A DNA stretch of 64,000 nucleotides from an uncultured Bacteriovoracaceae bacterium (lineage in GTDB: Bacteria; Bdellovibrionota; Bacteriovoracia; Bacteriovoracales; Bacteriovoracaceae), in the NCBI GenBank assembly GCA_938034385.1, contig CALHLC010000017.1, positions 1 through 64,000 on the forward strand, given 5' to 3'. How positions within the stretch are numbered: position 1 is the first letter of the stretch; each line of letters opens with the position of its first letter. Positions 44,096 to 52,717 of this stretch are shown here, in pieces. The position numbers and the translations under genes are program-made. The notes under the pieces are model-generated. The model was given only the letters and a program-made list of their open reading frames with translations. It searched no databases and was not told the origin of the DNA.

Positions 44096-45604
44096 AAAAA
44101 AATAATTAGTTTAGTAGTGTTTTGTATATGGATAACATCTTGTTTAGTCCAGACTGAAGAGCAAGGGGTGATTGATGTTCTTGGAGAGGCATCAGAACCG
44201 TGTCTTTGTGATAGTGCCAATCCAGGATCATCAGTAGATATTAGTGCGGCTAAAGCTTTATTTATTAGCAAAGTTGATCCCGAAAATTTTTCAACTTTTA
44301 ATGAAATAACAAACCAACTAGGGAAAGACTCTTTAGATGAACTTGAAAAAGAGTTTAGTTTCACAAAATTAATGAAATATATGCTCCCTAGTGATGGAAG
44401 TGTGAATTATAATCAATTTGTAAGAAGTTATCTTGATGGATATTTAAGTGTTCCAAGCAACTTATTTGAAAGTGGAGAGCTCAACGATGTTAGGTCTAGA
44501 TCAGTATCCAGAAATAAGATTTTTAACGAATGGTCTCCTGTTGGCACTCAAGCTGATAAAGTTTTAACAGCAGATTCAAGTTTATATAAATTATTGGCAG
44601 TTCTATTTCGACCAGACTTAATTGAAAAAGACGCCTCAGGGAACTTGCTAAATGCTGGTGAATTTAGATTTATTTTTCACTCTCAATCCACTGATCCTAA
44701 TAAACATAGCCTTCAAAAAAATCACGTAATTTTTGAATATAAATTACCTCTTGATGCAGCGACAGTAGATGGTCAAAATGTTGGAGCCTTAACAAGAAAT
44801 GAGTGGAATAAATTCATTGGTAAATTACAGTGCTTAAATGGTGCTGAGTATACTAAACACTTAATCAAAATAGCTACTCGAGTCACTAAGGCAAAGTTTT
44901 CAGGTTCTTGGAGAAATGGAAGTGCTCTTGGGCAATTAAGAATCAATGATTTCTTAGCTCCTCATACTCAAGGAGATCCGCAGAGTGCTCCTTGGAGCAT
45001 GTTTGAGTTTAGATTAGCAAGTAATGGTTTATTACAAAGGCATAGAATGCCAAAGACACCTAAAGATAATTTTGCCAATTTTAATGGTGCGCCTCCAACA
45101 GTATTTAGCCCAACTAGTGATAAGATTCTTAAAGATGGTTTGAGCTTTGGAAGTATAGGAAGTGTTTTGGCCTGGATGCAAACTAATTTTTCTAATGTTT
45201 TAAATCCTGATTCTGATTATAACCTTCCTCCTAAATTAGAAGCATGGCAAGTTGACTATGGTTCAAAGGCTAGTTGGATTAAAGCTTTAGAGACAGAAAA
45301 TATTGGGCCAAGTTCAGCTACCGATGCACAACAATCATTTGTAAAAAATAGGTTTTCGTTGAATTCATGTAACTCGTGTCATGGTGGTCATTTCTCTAGT
45401 CAAGCTTTATTAAATCCAAACTTGGGCGATACTGCTAGTTTACTTGGAATTGATGAGATTGATTTTGCTGACATTAGTCAGGTTGTCAAATTTGTTCATG
45501 TTGATGAGAAATCTCAACCAAGTGAATTTTTAGTACATGATTTAAGAAATAGAAAAGAAGAGCTAGAGTTTCAACTATCCGTTGGAAACTGCATGGAGAA
45601 TTAA
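44093..45604 (+). CDS. Lipoprotein with a single CXXCH (haem c-type) motif
   Basis: The 503-residue protein starts at GTG 44093 and has lipobox ITSC (MKKIISLVVFCIWITSC). Most of it is an unrecognised domain. Near the C-terminus is Cys426-Asn-Ser-Cys429-His430 in LNSCNSCHGGHFSSQALL, the covalent haem c attachment motif, so a mono-haem cytochrome-like segment is likely. It resembles exported proteins of predatory and marine bacteria that carry one CXXCH at the end of a long domain. A further Cys pair (CLCDSA) follows the lipobox. It is directly followed by the gene at 45605, no gap. Confidence 0.8.
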   Translation: MKKIISLVVFCIWITSCLVQTEEQGVIDVLGEASEPCLCDSANPGSSVDISAAKALFISKVDPENFSTFNEITNQLGKDSLDELEKEFSFTKLMKYMLPSDGSVNYNQFVRSYLDGYLSVPSNLFESGELNDVRSRSVSRNKIFNEWSPVGTQADKVLTADSSLYKLLAVLFRPDLIEKDASGNLLNAGEFRFIFHSQSTDPNKHSLQKNHVIFEYKLPLDAATVDGQNVGALTRNEWNKFIGKLQCLNGAEYTKHLIKIATRVTKAKFSGSWRNGSALGQLRINDFLAPHTQGDPQSAPWSMFEFRLASNGLLQRHRMPKTPKDNFANFNGAPPTVFSPTSDKILKDGLSFGSIGSVLAWMQTNFSNVLNPDSDYNLPPKLEAWQVDYGSKASWIKALETENIGPSSATDAQQSFVKNRFSLNSCNSCHGGHFSSQALLNPNLGDTASLLGIDEIDFADISQVVKFVHVDEKSQPSEFLVHDLRNRKEELEFQLSVGNCMEN

Positions 45605-45997
45605 ATGAAGTATTGTATTTTTTTAATTTTATTTGTATTTAGTCTTTCATCATTTTCAGAGAGTTTGAAACTAGCAGCATTTCATGTTTGCGAAAAAGAT
45701 TTAACTTTAGTTAAGAATTCCGATTGTAAAAAAAGAAGAGTCAAAGGACTTAGGCAGAAATTGATCTTAAAAAAAGAAGCAACATCAATAAATTGTGAAG
45801 GTCGAATTTATAGTTATATTGGTGATAAGGTATGTATTTCGGAGGTTCTAGAAGTAGGGGAAAATGCACCCGAGAGAAGCGATGATGACGATTCTAGACA
45901 TATGATCTCTCTTTCTAAATGGATTTCTAAAGTAAACTTAAATACTGAAAAGGATAGAAAAGAGATCCTAAATATAGTTAATCCAAGAACTCATTAA
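45605..45997 (+). CDS. Small exported protein, partner of the CXXCH lipoprotein gene
   Basis: The 130-residue product has a signal peptide (MKYCIFLILFVFSLSSFS) and a mature part with four cysteines (FHVCEK, NSDCKK, SINCEG, DKVCIS), suggesting two disulphides, then an acidic stretch (ERSDDDDSRH) and a polar tail. Its ATG follows the stop of the CXXCH gene without a gap, so they are co-translated. The 3' end overlaps the convergent hydrolase gene by 20 bases. Function unknown. Confidence 0.75.
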   Translation: MKYCIFLILFVFSLSSFSESLKLAAFHVCEKDLTLVKNSDCKKRRVKGLRQKLILKKEATSINCEGRIYSYIGDKVCISEVLEVGENAPERSDDDDSRHMISLSKWISKVNLNTEKDRKEILNIVNPRTH

Positions 45998-46817
45998 AGA
46001 AATTTGAAAAGTCTTTAATCATATTATTCCACTGAGAATCATTCATACAATTTTTATCAAAACAAAAATGTTGGACTTTTACTTTTTTTGAATTATCTAA
46101 TTCCTTCAATGTCCAAGAGTTAAGAGAATATTTATTAATTAATTTCAAAGTATTTTCATAAGAAATAACTTCATCACTCTTTCTTGTCATTACCAATGTT
46201 TTTGTATTTGGAGTATTTTCTTTATTTTTCTGGAAGTCTTCTTGCAATTCAAATAAGGCCTTAAAACTATTGATATGTAGATTTTCATCTGGCATGACAG
46301 GTAGTTTCCCTAAGTAATTTATCTTAGTCATAAGTTTCATCACTTTTGTGATTTGTTTTAGTTCTAATGCTGGAGCTAAGAAAATTTTTTTATCAAATTG
46401 TACAAGTTTTTGAATCTCAAGATTTAAAGCAATAAGTGCACTTAACGAATAACCTACAAAGTTTAAAGGATAAGATTTCTTTATTGATATTTCTTTGCAG
46501 AAATTAAAGCTTTGAAGAAATTCATCTGTCCATAGAGAGCTGGAACAAATCATTTGAGTTTCGCCTGGTCTATGTCCGGCCAGTGCAATTTTCACTACAT
46601 CATGACCAAGTAAATTTAATTCCTCTAGTAAGTCATTCATTTTTTCAGGGTTTAAGTTGACTCCATGGCCGAGTAAAACAAGTGACTTTGCATTAGATTT
46701 TGTTGGATGGAATGAATATACTTTAGTCGTTTCCACCAAAATATTATACCTTAGAGAATTGAGATTTATAATTGTTTCTTTAATATGGTAAGTTCTGCCA
46801 TTTTTTGATACTTTCAT
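45978..46817 (-). CDS. Alpha/beta hydrolase
   Basis: The 279-residue protein has the alpha/beta-hydrolase layout: oxyanion-hole LLGHGVNL, nucleophile elbow FVGYSLSALIAL with Ser as nucleophile, Asp in RKSDEVISYENT, and His in KVQHFCFD near the C-terminus. There is no signal peptide. Substrate unknown (esterase or lipase types are possible). No clear ribosome binding site is seen. It is divergent from gpmA and convergent with the small exported protein gene. Confidence 0.8.
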   Translation of the reverse strand: MKVSKNGRTYHIKETIINLNSLRYNILVETTKVYSFHPTKSNAKSLVLLGHGVNLNPEKMNDLLEELNLLGHDVVKIALAGHRPGETQMICSSSLWTDEFLQSFNFCKEISIKKSYPLNFVGYSLSALIALNLEIQKLVQFDKKIFLAPALELKQITKVMKLMTKINYLGKLPVMPDENLHINSFKALFELQEDFQKNKENTPNTKTLVMTRKSDEVISYENTLKLINKYSLNSWTLKELDNSKKVKVQHFCFDKNCMNDSQWNNMIKDFSNFFNEFLD

Positions 46818-46842
46818 AACACATTAAGTTGAAGGGTTTTAA

Positions 46843-47514
46843 ATGTATGAAGTAATTCTTATTAGACACGGTCAAAGTGAATGGAATAAATTAGGTCTCT
46901 TTACTGGTTGGACGGATGTTGCTCTTTCTGACCAAGGTCGACAAGAGGCGATGGAAGCTGGTGAGCTTTTAAAAAATTATCCTTTAACTTTAGCTTATAC
47001 ATCTTTATTAAAACGAGCCATTGGTACACTTTGGTTAGCACTTAAGCATGCTGATAAAATGAGTTTACCAGTTATCAAAGATTGGCATTTAAACGAGCGT
47101 CATTACGGTGCTCTGCAAGGAAAAAATAAAGAAGAGATGAGAAAAGTCCATGGCAAAGAACAAGTTCATACTTGGAGAAGAAGTTTTGATATAAGACCTC
47201 CTCAATCTGAAAATCAGCCTGTCCCGCCAGAATATAAAGGATTGAGCCAATACCCTACAGGAGAAAGCTTAAGTGATACTTGTGAAAGAGTGATTCCTTA
47301 TTGGGAAAATGAAATTTCTCAAAAAGTTAAAAGTGGAGAGAGAGTAATAATAGCAGCTCATGGGAATAGCTTACGAGCACTAATTATGCATATAGAAAAA
47401 ATACCAAGGGATGAGATAGTAAAACTCGAAATTCCGACGGGTAGACCAATAAAGATAACTTTAGATAAAGATTTTAATTTCACCAATCGATCATTTATAC
47501 AAGATCAAGTTTAA
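46843..47514 (+). CDS. gpmA: 2,3-bisphosphoglycerate-dependent phosphoglycerate mutase GpmA
   Basis: The enzyme interconverts 3- and 2-phosphoglycerate in glycolysis. The 223-residue protein has LIRHGQSEWNKLGLFTGWTDVALSDQG with the phosphorylated His, ERHYGALQGKNK with the catalytic Glu, and AAHGNSLRAL with the second His. GAAGGG precedes the ATG. The sod gene follows after 16 bases, so the two are probably one operon. Confidence 0.95.
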   Translation: MYEVILIRHGQSEWNKLGLFTGWTDVALSDQGRQEAMEAGELLKNYPLTLAYTSLLKRAIGTLWLALKHADKMSLPVIKDWHLNERHYGALQGKNKEEMRKVHGKEQVHTWRRSFDIRPPQSENQPVPPEYKGLSQYPTGESLSDTCERVIPYWENEISQKVKSGERVIIAAHGNSLRALIMHIEKIPRDEIVKLEIPTGRPIKITLDKDFNFTNRSFIQDQV

Positions 47515-47530
47515 CAACAAGGAGTAAATA

Positions 47531-48139
47531 ATGAGTTTTAGTTTTCCAGAATTACCTTACGCTTATGACGCCCTAGAGCCACATATGGATGCTCGTACTA
47601 TGGAGCTTCATTATTCAAAACACCATCAAGGGTATTTTAATAAATTTATGAAGGCCATTGAGGGAAGTGCTAATGTAAACAAATCTTTAGAAGATATCTT
47701 CTCTAATATAACAAATGAGGGTGCCGGAATTAGAAATAATGGTGGTGGTTATTATAATCATGGAATTTTTTGGAATTCTATGTCTCCAAATGGTGGAGGA
47801 GCTCCATCCGGTAAGTTGGCAGATGCTATTAATTCAGCATTTGGTTCATTAGATAAGCTTAAAGAAGAGTTTTCAAATGCAGCTAAGACTAGATTTGGAT
47901 CTGGTTGGGCATGGCTAATCGTTGATAAGAGTGGAGCTTTAAAAGTTACTTCAACTGCCAACCAAGATAATCCATTGATGAATAGTGAGTCAGTCAATGG
48001 AACACCTATTATGGGTTTAGATGTATGGGAACATGCTTATTACCTAAACTACCAAAATAGAAGGCCTGATTATGTTGCAGCATTTTGGAATGTTGTAAAT
48101 TGGGAGTATGTAGCTCAACAATTTGCAGCAGCTAAGTAA
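47531..48139 (+). CDS. sod: Superoxide dismutase (Fe/Mn family, Mn-type features)
   Basis: The 202-residue enzyme has metal ligands in [15 protein letters not shown], and [35 protein letters not shown] and TANQDNP place Gly and Gln at the positions that distinguish manganese from iron enzymes, so Mn or cambialistic use is likely; this is inference. There is no signal peptide, so it is cytoplasmic. AAGGAG precedes the ATG. It is followed by a 12-bp hairpin at 48149-48180. Confidence 0.94.
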   Translation: MSFSFPELPYAYDALEPHMDARTMELHYSKHHQGYFNKFMKAIEGSANVNKSLEDIFSNITNEGAGIRNNGGGYYNHGIFWNSMSPNGGGAPSGKLADAINSAFGSLDKLKEEFSNAAKTRFGSGWAWLIVDKSGALKVTSTANQDNPLMNSESVNGTPIMGLDVWEHAYYLNYQNRRPDYVAAFWNVVNWEYVAQQFAAAK

Positions 48140-48148
48140 TTTCATCTT

Positions 48149-48180
48149 AGGCACTTTAAGGTTCAAAGCTTAAAGTGCCT
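48149..48180 (+). terminator. Strong hairpin after sod, no immediate T-tract
   Basis: AGGCACTTTAAG pairs perfectly with CTTAAAGTGCCT around an 8-base loop. A run of seven T comes only about 15 bases later. It may terminate, or protect the 3' end of the sod mRNA. Confidence 0.55.
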
Positions 48181-48285
48181 CAATAATCTGTCTCTTTTTT
48201 TCGACCATTTTTTTTGTTAGGCAAAATTTTTATAGTGTATCTATCAACTATTAATACTAATTAAGAAGTGTCGATAAGCTAAAAG

Positions 48286-49029
48286 ATGGATACTTTAAAG
48301 GAGTATTGTAAATATTCTTTCAAATTGGAAGAGATTTATAATAATTTTCACATTGATAAAACAGATGAATTGTTTCTTACAATTCATTCTTTAAAAGGGC
48401 TATGTTTAGGTACAAAAAATGAGGCCCTTGCTAGGCGTTTACATGACTTTGAACATGAATTATTGAAAATTCAAAACTCTGAAAAAGTTGATTTTGTGAA
48501 GATAAAAAAAGAGTTATCTAATATAAAATCTATTACTAAAAACACATTAGATGTTCATTCTGATAATTTCTCTATGTATTTGAGATACTTTGTGACCAAT
48601 ATTAGTGAGCTCTCTCAAAAACAAGTAAAGTTTATTTTGGATATTGAAAGACTAGATCTTAATAGAATGGAAACAGGTATTTTAAAAGATATAGTCAATC
48701 CATTATTAATCAATGCTCTAGATCATGGAATAGAATATCCTGCTGAAAGGGTAAATTTGGGCAAAAACAAATTGGGGCGTGTTTACCTGCATCTTCGTAC
48801 TACAGATGATGTTATTCACTTGATTATTAAAGACGATGGCTGTGGAATTAAACTTAGATCTAGGCTGCCAGATAATAGCATTTTAAGTGGTCGTAAGGTA
48901 GGACTTCGACTTGTTCAATGGCATCTAACTGAATATAACGGTTCAATTGAGCTCAAAAATAATATTGGTCGAGGGACTGAAATTAATATTACTTTGCCGA
49001 GAATTCATAAATATCAAGAAGTGGCCTGA
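48286..49029 (+). CDS. Miniature CheA-like protein: Hpt motif plus HATPase
   Basis: The 247-residue cytoplasmic protein starts with a helical region carrying His34 in TIHSLKGLC, which fits the HPt phosphorylation motif (HxxKG), then a helical linker, then a GHKL ATPase with N-box LLINALDHGIEYPAER (Asn143), G1 box IIKDDGCGIKL and a G2-like box GRKVGLRLV. The order matches CheA P1 then P4, but the P2 CheY-binding and P5 CheW-binding domains are missing and the P3 dimerisation region is reduced. No response regulator is adjacent. No Shine-Dalgarno; GATAAG lies seven bases upstream. Partner and output are unknown. Confidence 0.82.
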   Translation: MDTLKEYCKYSFKLEEIYNNFHIDKTDELFLTIHSLKGLCLGTKNEALARRLHDFEHELLKIQNSEKVDFVKIKKELSNIKSITKNTLDVHSDNFSMYLRYFVTNISELSQKQVKFILDIERLDLNRMETGILKDIVNPLLINALDHGIEYPAERVNLGKNKLGRVYLHLRTTDDVIHLIIKDDGCGIKLRSRLPDNSILSGRKVGLRLVQWHLTEYNGSIELKNNIGRGTEINITLPRIHKYQEVA

Positions 49030-49059
49030 GATAATTTTTATTGTTAGATTAAATTTATG
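49022..49059 (+). promoter_or_regulatory. Candidate leaderless promoter for proC
   Basis: TAGATT at 49045-49050 ends six bases before the ATG at 49057. No ribosome binding site is seen. The -35 region (TGGCCT at 49022-49027) is poor. Confidence 0.45.
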
Positions 49060-49860
49060 AAAATCGCTTTACTTGGATGTGGAAATCTAATTACTTCTAT
49101 CTTTGAAGGAGTTGCTAAGCACGACATGCTTCTCAAAGAAAATACTTTTTCTACATATACACCTTCAATGACCAGGGCCCAAAACTTAGCAGATATATTG
49201 CAAGGTAAACATGTTCTCAGCCCTGAATCTCTTGAGTCGAAAGATATTTATATATTAGGATTTAAACCACAATCGTACACAGCTGCGATGGAGCAATATA
49301 AAAAAATTATTCCTAGCGGAGCTCAGATTTGGTCGGTACTAGCAGGGATAAATGTAGATAGATTGAGTAAAGATTTTCCAGATAATCCGATCTTAAGAAT
49401 TATGCCAAATATCTGCTCTAAGGTAGGTCAAGGTATTAATCTTTACATTCATTCAAAGGACTTTCCTGAAAGAGGGTTGGAGAAATTTCACCAATTATTT
49501 GGGGCCGTAGGGAATTCATATCTTATGAACTCTGATGACGAACTTGATTTTATTACAGGTGTTAGTGGTTGTGGCCCAGCTCTTATCTATAACTTTTTAG
49601 AGACTTTAGAAAAATCCTTAGAGACTACTTCTTTAAGTAAGGACGATAGAAAAAGCATTGTTATTAATCTTGCCATTGGCTCTATAGATCTTTTAGCAAA
49701 TAGCTCAGAGGGCCTAGAAGGCCTCAGAAGAAGCGTGACATCTAATAAGGGTGTAACTCATGAAGCTTTGGAAACTTATAGAGAGCGAAAACTTGAGGGA
49801 ATCACTCTGGATGCTATGAAAGCTGCTTATAAAAGATCACTAGAGCTAAGATCGCAATAA
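49057..49860 (+). CDS. proC: Pyrroline-5-carboxylate reductase ProC
   Basis: The last step of proline synthesis, reducing pyrroline-5-carboxylate with NAD(P)H. The 267-residue protein has the Rossmann start ALLGCGNLITSIFEG, LGFKPQ, LRIMPNI and the C-terminal signature GVSGCGPALIYNFLETLEKS, ending with SNKGVTHEALE. It starts 27 bases after the mini-CheA gene and probably has its own promoter. Confidence 0.94.
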   Translation: MKIALLGCGNLITSIFEGVAKHDMLLKENTFSTYTPSMTRAQNLADILQGKHVLSPESLESKDIYILGFKPQSYTAAMEQYKKIIPSGAQIWSVLAGINVDRLSKDFPDNPILRIMPNICSKVGQGINLYIHSKDFPERGLEKFHQLFGAVGNSYLMNSDDELDFITGVSGCGPALIYNFLETLEKSLETTSLSKDDRKSIVINLAIGSIDLLANSSEGLEGLRRSVTSNKGVTHEALETYRERKLEGITLDAMKAAYKRSLELRSQ

Positions 49861-49916
49861 TAGCATAGTAAGTTTTATTCTTAAGATTTTTAATACTTAT
49901 AGCCGAATAATAGTCG

Positions 49917-51965
49917 ATGAGAAAATTCTTATTATTATTGCTGGCCCTGAATCTTTTTTCAAATAATATTGAAAAAATTTGTGATATTTACTTTGAGCGC
50001 AAAACAAAAGATTACTTTGTTGAATCTGTAGACCGCGAGGCTCAAAACGCAACTTTACCCAATGAAGGGATAAGGCTTCTGAATGAAAAAATGGGAGTTT
50101 TATTAAATAATAGTGCAGATAAAAAGTACTTAAATCATTTAGTGTATAAAAATAATAAGTTAGATGATACTTCTGTCGCAAAAATATTTGAAACATTATC
50201 GGAAAAACAAATTATCTATCTTTTAGAATATAGTGTTTATGGAAAAAAATTAAACTTTTGGAAAAAGTTAATTTCTAGCTCATCTAAGCATCATCATAAA
50301 AATATTATCGGAATTATTAATGAAGCAGCTAAAGACCCAGATGCATGGAATGGATTAAAAAAATTTTTTGGTACAGGGAGATATTCTAAGTCAACGATGG
50401 AGAAGAGTTTTAATTTTTTATTAGCTCTTCGATATGAGAGGAGAAATTCTGAAAAATTAGTTGTGAATTTCTTAAGAAGAATGTCTGATGGGCGATTAAC
50501 TACTAATACTGTGAAAAAGAAAATTACAGAGGAGTTGAAAGAAAATATATATTGGAAGTTTAAAGGACGAAAAATAGCATTAAAATTTAGAAAGATTATT
50601 GACCGAATCTTTAAAAGATCTTCCCAAAAAGAAACTATTTTAGATCTAGATTATTCACCAGAAGCTTTAATGAATATTTTAACCCTTTCTAAAAGTAATC
50701 TCAATTTAGTTTATAAAGATTTAAAATCCTTAGAAAAAACAATTAATAAGAGTTTTGTGAATATGATTTTTCAAGAAATCGATAAGTCTGATTCAGCACG
50801 GGTATTGAAGCAGATAAAAGATATTAAAAAGTTACAAGAAGATAACTTTTTAGATCCAAGAGTCTTTCCTATTATGAAAGAGATTAATTGGAACCACGCT
50901 CCTAGCCAAGTATTTTTCAAAATGAGAAATGATTCTAAAGATGATGGAGTGATTAAGTCTATCCTAATTCTTGATAATCTTTTGAAGTTTTCATATTTAC
51001 GAACGGTTAATAATACAAATGTAATTAAAAAATATTTTGAAAATATGTTAGATGAATTTGAAGCAAACCAACATGTGATAGGAATTTCACAGCTTTATGC
51101 CGAATTAGGAGCTGGTACAAGTAAAGTCACGAGGGGAACTTTAGAAGATGAAGGTGCACGAGCGTTTTCTAATGATATGGTTACGGAGATAAAGTCACAC
51201 TTAAATAGAGGTGAATCCATTTATCAAAATCACAAATTTCGAGGAGCTCATTTTACTTATGAGTATTTTTTAAAGATAAAAAAACAACATAGAGGATTTT
51301 TCAAAAAATTTAAATTAATAGGCTTTGAAGTGGATCAATTTATAGTTAAAGATTCAAATAATAAACGACACATTATTATGGAATACTTAAATGGGACAGA
51401 GATTCAGTATGCATTTTTAAATAATAAAAAAATTAAATATATTGAAAAGAAATCAGTAAAAATAAATAAACAAACTAAGACTATTACAATTGGTAGAAAA
51501 GTTTATAAATATGGAGCTAAAGGATCTCAAATAGGACAATATAGGAAAGCTGACTTTGTTTATAAAGTAGGATCTAAAATTTATGTGAAAGAGATGAAGA
51601 ATTATTTGAGTCTCATGAATGTATTTAATAATGATGGCGAGTTATTCTTTGATCTATTAATGGCCCAAAAACTAGGGTTGAATTCTTATCTTAACCTTCA
51701 ATGGGTTGTAAACAGTGCTGCTCATATACCACAAAAAGCAATTAGTCGGAAGATGCAAATTGGTACTTTGATTGGTGAGATTTTAGCTAAAAATAGATAT
51801 GGAAAATTTTTGGAGAGTTTAGGCGGTAAGCAATCATCTCCTGCAAAAGTGATGGATTACTTCTCTGACTTTTTTAATGAGGTAAGTAGGGAAGCTCATA
51901 ATAAATTTGGAATTGCTTTTTTCAAGCCAGAGATTGATACTGATACTATATTTAAAAAGGATTAG
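49917..51965 (+). CDS. Large exported protein with PD-(D/E)XK nuclease-like C-terminal motif
   Basis: The 682-residue product has a signal peptide (MRKFLLLLLALNLFSN). A long helical, Lys-rich N-terminal region (to about 400) is unrecognised. In the C-terminal part KADFVYKVGSKIYVKEMKNY contains Asp546, twelve residues, then Glu559-Met-Lys561, the D...ExK core of the PD-(D/E)XK superfamily, followed by DLLMAQKLGLNSYLNLQWVV, like the helix and strand after the core in bacterial toxin nucleases. This is pattern recognition only; a non-catalytic explanation is possible. It is followed after 2 bases by the DUF4197 lipoprotein gene. Confidence 0.78.
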   Translation: MRKFLLLLLALNLFSNNIEKICDIYFERKTKDYFVESVDREAQNATLPNEGIRLLNEKMGVLLNNSADKKYLNHLVYKNNKLDDTSVAKIFETLSEKQIIYLLEYSVYGKKLNFWKKLISSSSKHHHKNIIGIINEAAKDPDAWNGLKKFFGTGRYSKSTMEKSFNFLLALRYERRNSEKLVVNFLRRMSDGRLTTNTVKKKITEELKENIYWKFKGRKIALKFRKIIDRIFKRSSQKETILDLDYSPEALMNILTLSKSNLNLVYKDLKSLEKTINKSFVNMIFQEIDKSDSARVLKQIKDIKKLQEDNFLDPRVFPIMKEINWNHAPSQVFFKMRNDSKDDGVIKSILILDNLLKFSYLRTVNNTNVIKKYFENMLDEFEANQHVIGISQLYAELGAGTSKVTRGTLEDEGARAFSNDMVTEIKSHLNRGESIYQNHKFRGAHFTYEYFLKIKKQHRGFFKKFKLIGFEVDQFIVKDSNNKRHIIMEYLNGTEIQYAFLNNKKIKYIEKKSVKINKQTKTITIGRKVYKYGAKGSQIGQYRKADFVYKVGSKIYVKEMKNYLSLMNVFNNDGELFFDLLMAQKLGLNSYLNLQWVVNSAAHIPQKAISRKMQIGTLIGEILAKNRYGKFLESLGGKQSSPAKVMDYFSDFFNEVSREAHNKFGIAFFKPEIDTDTIFKKD

Positions 51966-51967
51966 TT

Positions 51968-52681
51968 ATGAAGTTTCTTTTAGTGTTGATGTTGCTTGTC
52001 TCATGTACGAGTGCAGAATTAGCTCAAGTGGCAGGAGCAGTCTTACAAAGTAGTGCTACTCAGGGAGCTGTTACAAAAAATGAAATGGGACTAGGGTTAA
52101 AAGAGGCCTTATCTAATGGATTAATTGCTGCAGTAACAAATACAAACAAAAAAAATGGCTATTTGGGAAATCAACTAATTAGAATTGCTTTTCCTAAGGA
52201 AGCAAAAATAGTAGCTGATACTCTTAATGCTGTTGGTGGTTCAGCCCTTATAAGTAAGGTAACAACTTCACTAAATAGAGCAGCTGAGCATGCTTCGATT
52301 AAGGCAAAACCAATTTTTGCTTCAGCTATCTCTCAGCTAACATTTATGGATGTTGTGAAAATATTAAATGGAAACTCTAATGAAGCTACTCAGTACTTAC
52401 AAAGAGTAACTGGTTCTCAATTAATCTCAGCTTTTTCACCTGATATTACTCGTAGTTTGAAGGCCGTGCATGCTACTAAGTATTGGGGAGACGTGATGGG
52501 ACAATATAATCAAATTCCATTTGTAAAAAAAGTTAATCCAAATTTAACAAGTTATGTAACGAATCAAGCTGTGAATGGATTATTTAAAGAAATTGCCAAA
52601 ACAGAAAAATCTATTAGAGAAAACCCAGTAGAAAGAACGAGTCAATTATTAAAAAGAGTTTTTGGGCTTTTAGATAAGTAA
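51968..52681 (+). CDS. DUF4197 lipoprotein
   Basis: The 237-residue protein has lipobox LVSC (MKFLLVLMLLVSC) and the DUF4197 pattern: GLGLKEALSNGLIAAVTN, YLGNQLIRIAFP, ADTLNAVGGSALISKVTTSLNRAAEHA, FASAISQLTFMDVVKILNG and ATQYLQR, then FNVNPNLTSY-like region. Function of the family is unknown. It is co-transcribed with the exported nuclease-like gene and could be its partner or immunity/chaperone, but DUF4197 proteins occur widely without it. Confidence 0.88.
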   Translation: MKFLLVLMLLVSCTSAELAQVAGAVLQSSATQGAVTKNEMGLGLKEALSNGLIAAVTNTNKKNGYLGNQLIRIAFPKEAKIVADTLNAVGGSALISKVTTSLNRAAEHASIKAKPIFASAISQLTFMDVVKILNGNSNEATQYLQRVTGSQLISAFSPDITRSLKAVHATKYWGDVMGQYNQIPFVKKVNPNLTSYVTNQAVNGLFKEIAKTEKSIRENPVERTSQLLKRVFGLLDK

Positions 52682-52717
52682 GAAATATTTTTGTTGACCA
52701 AGGATAACTAATTATTT

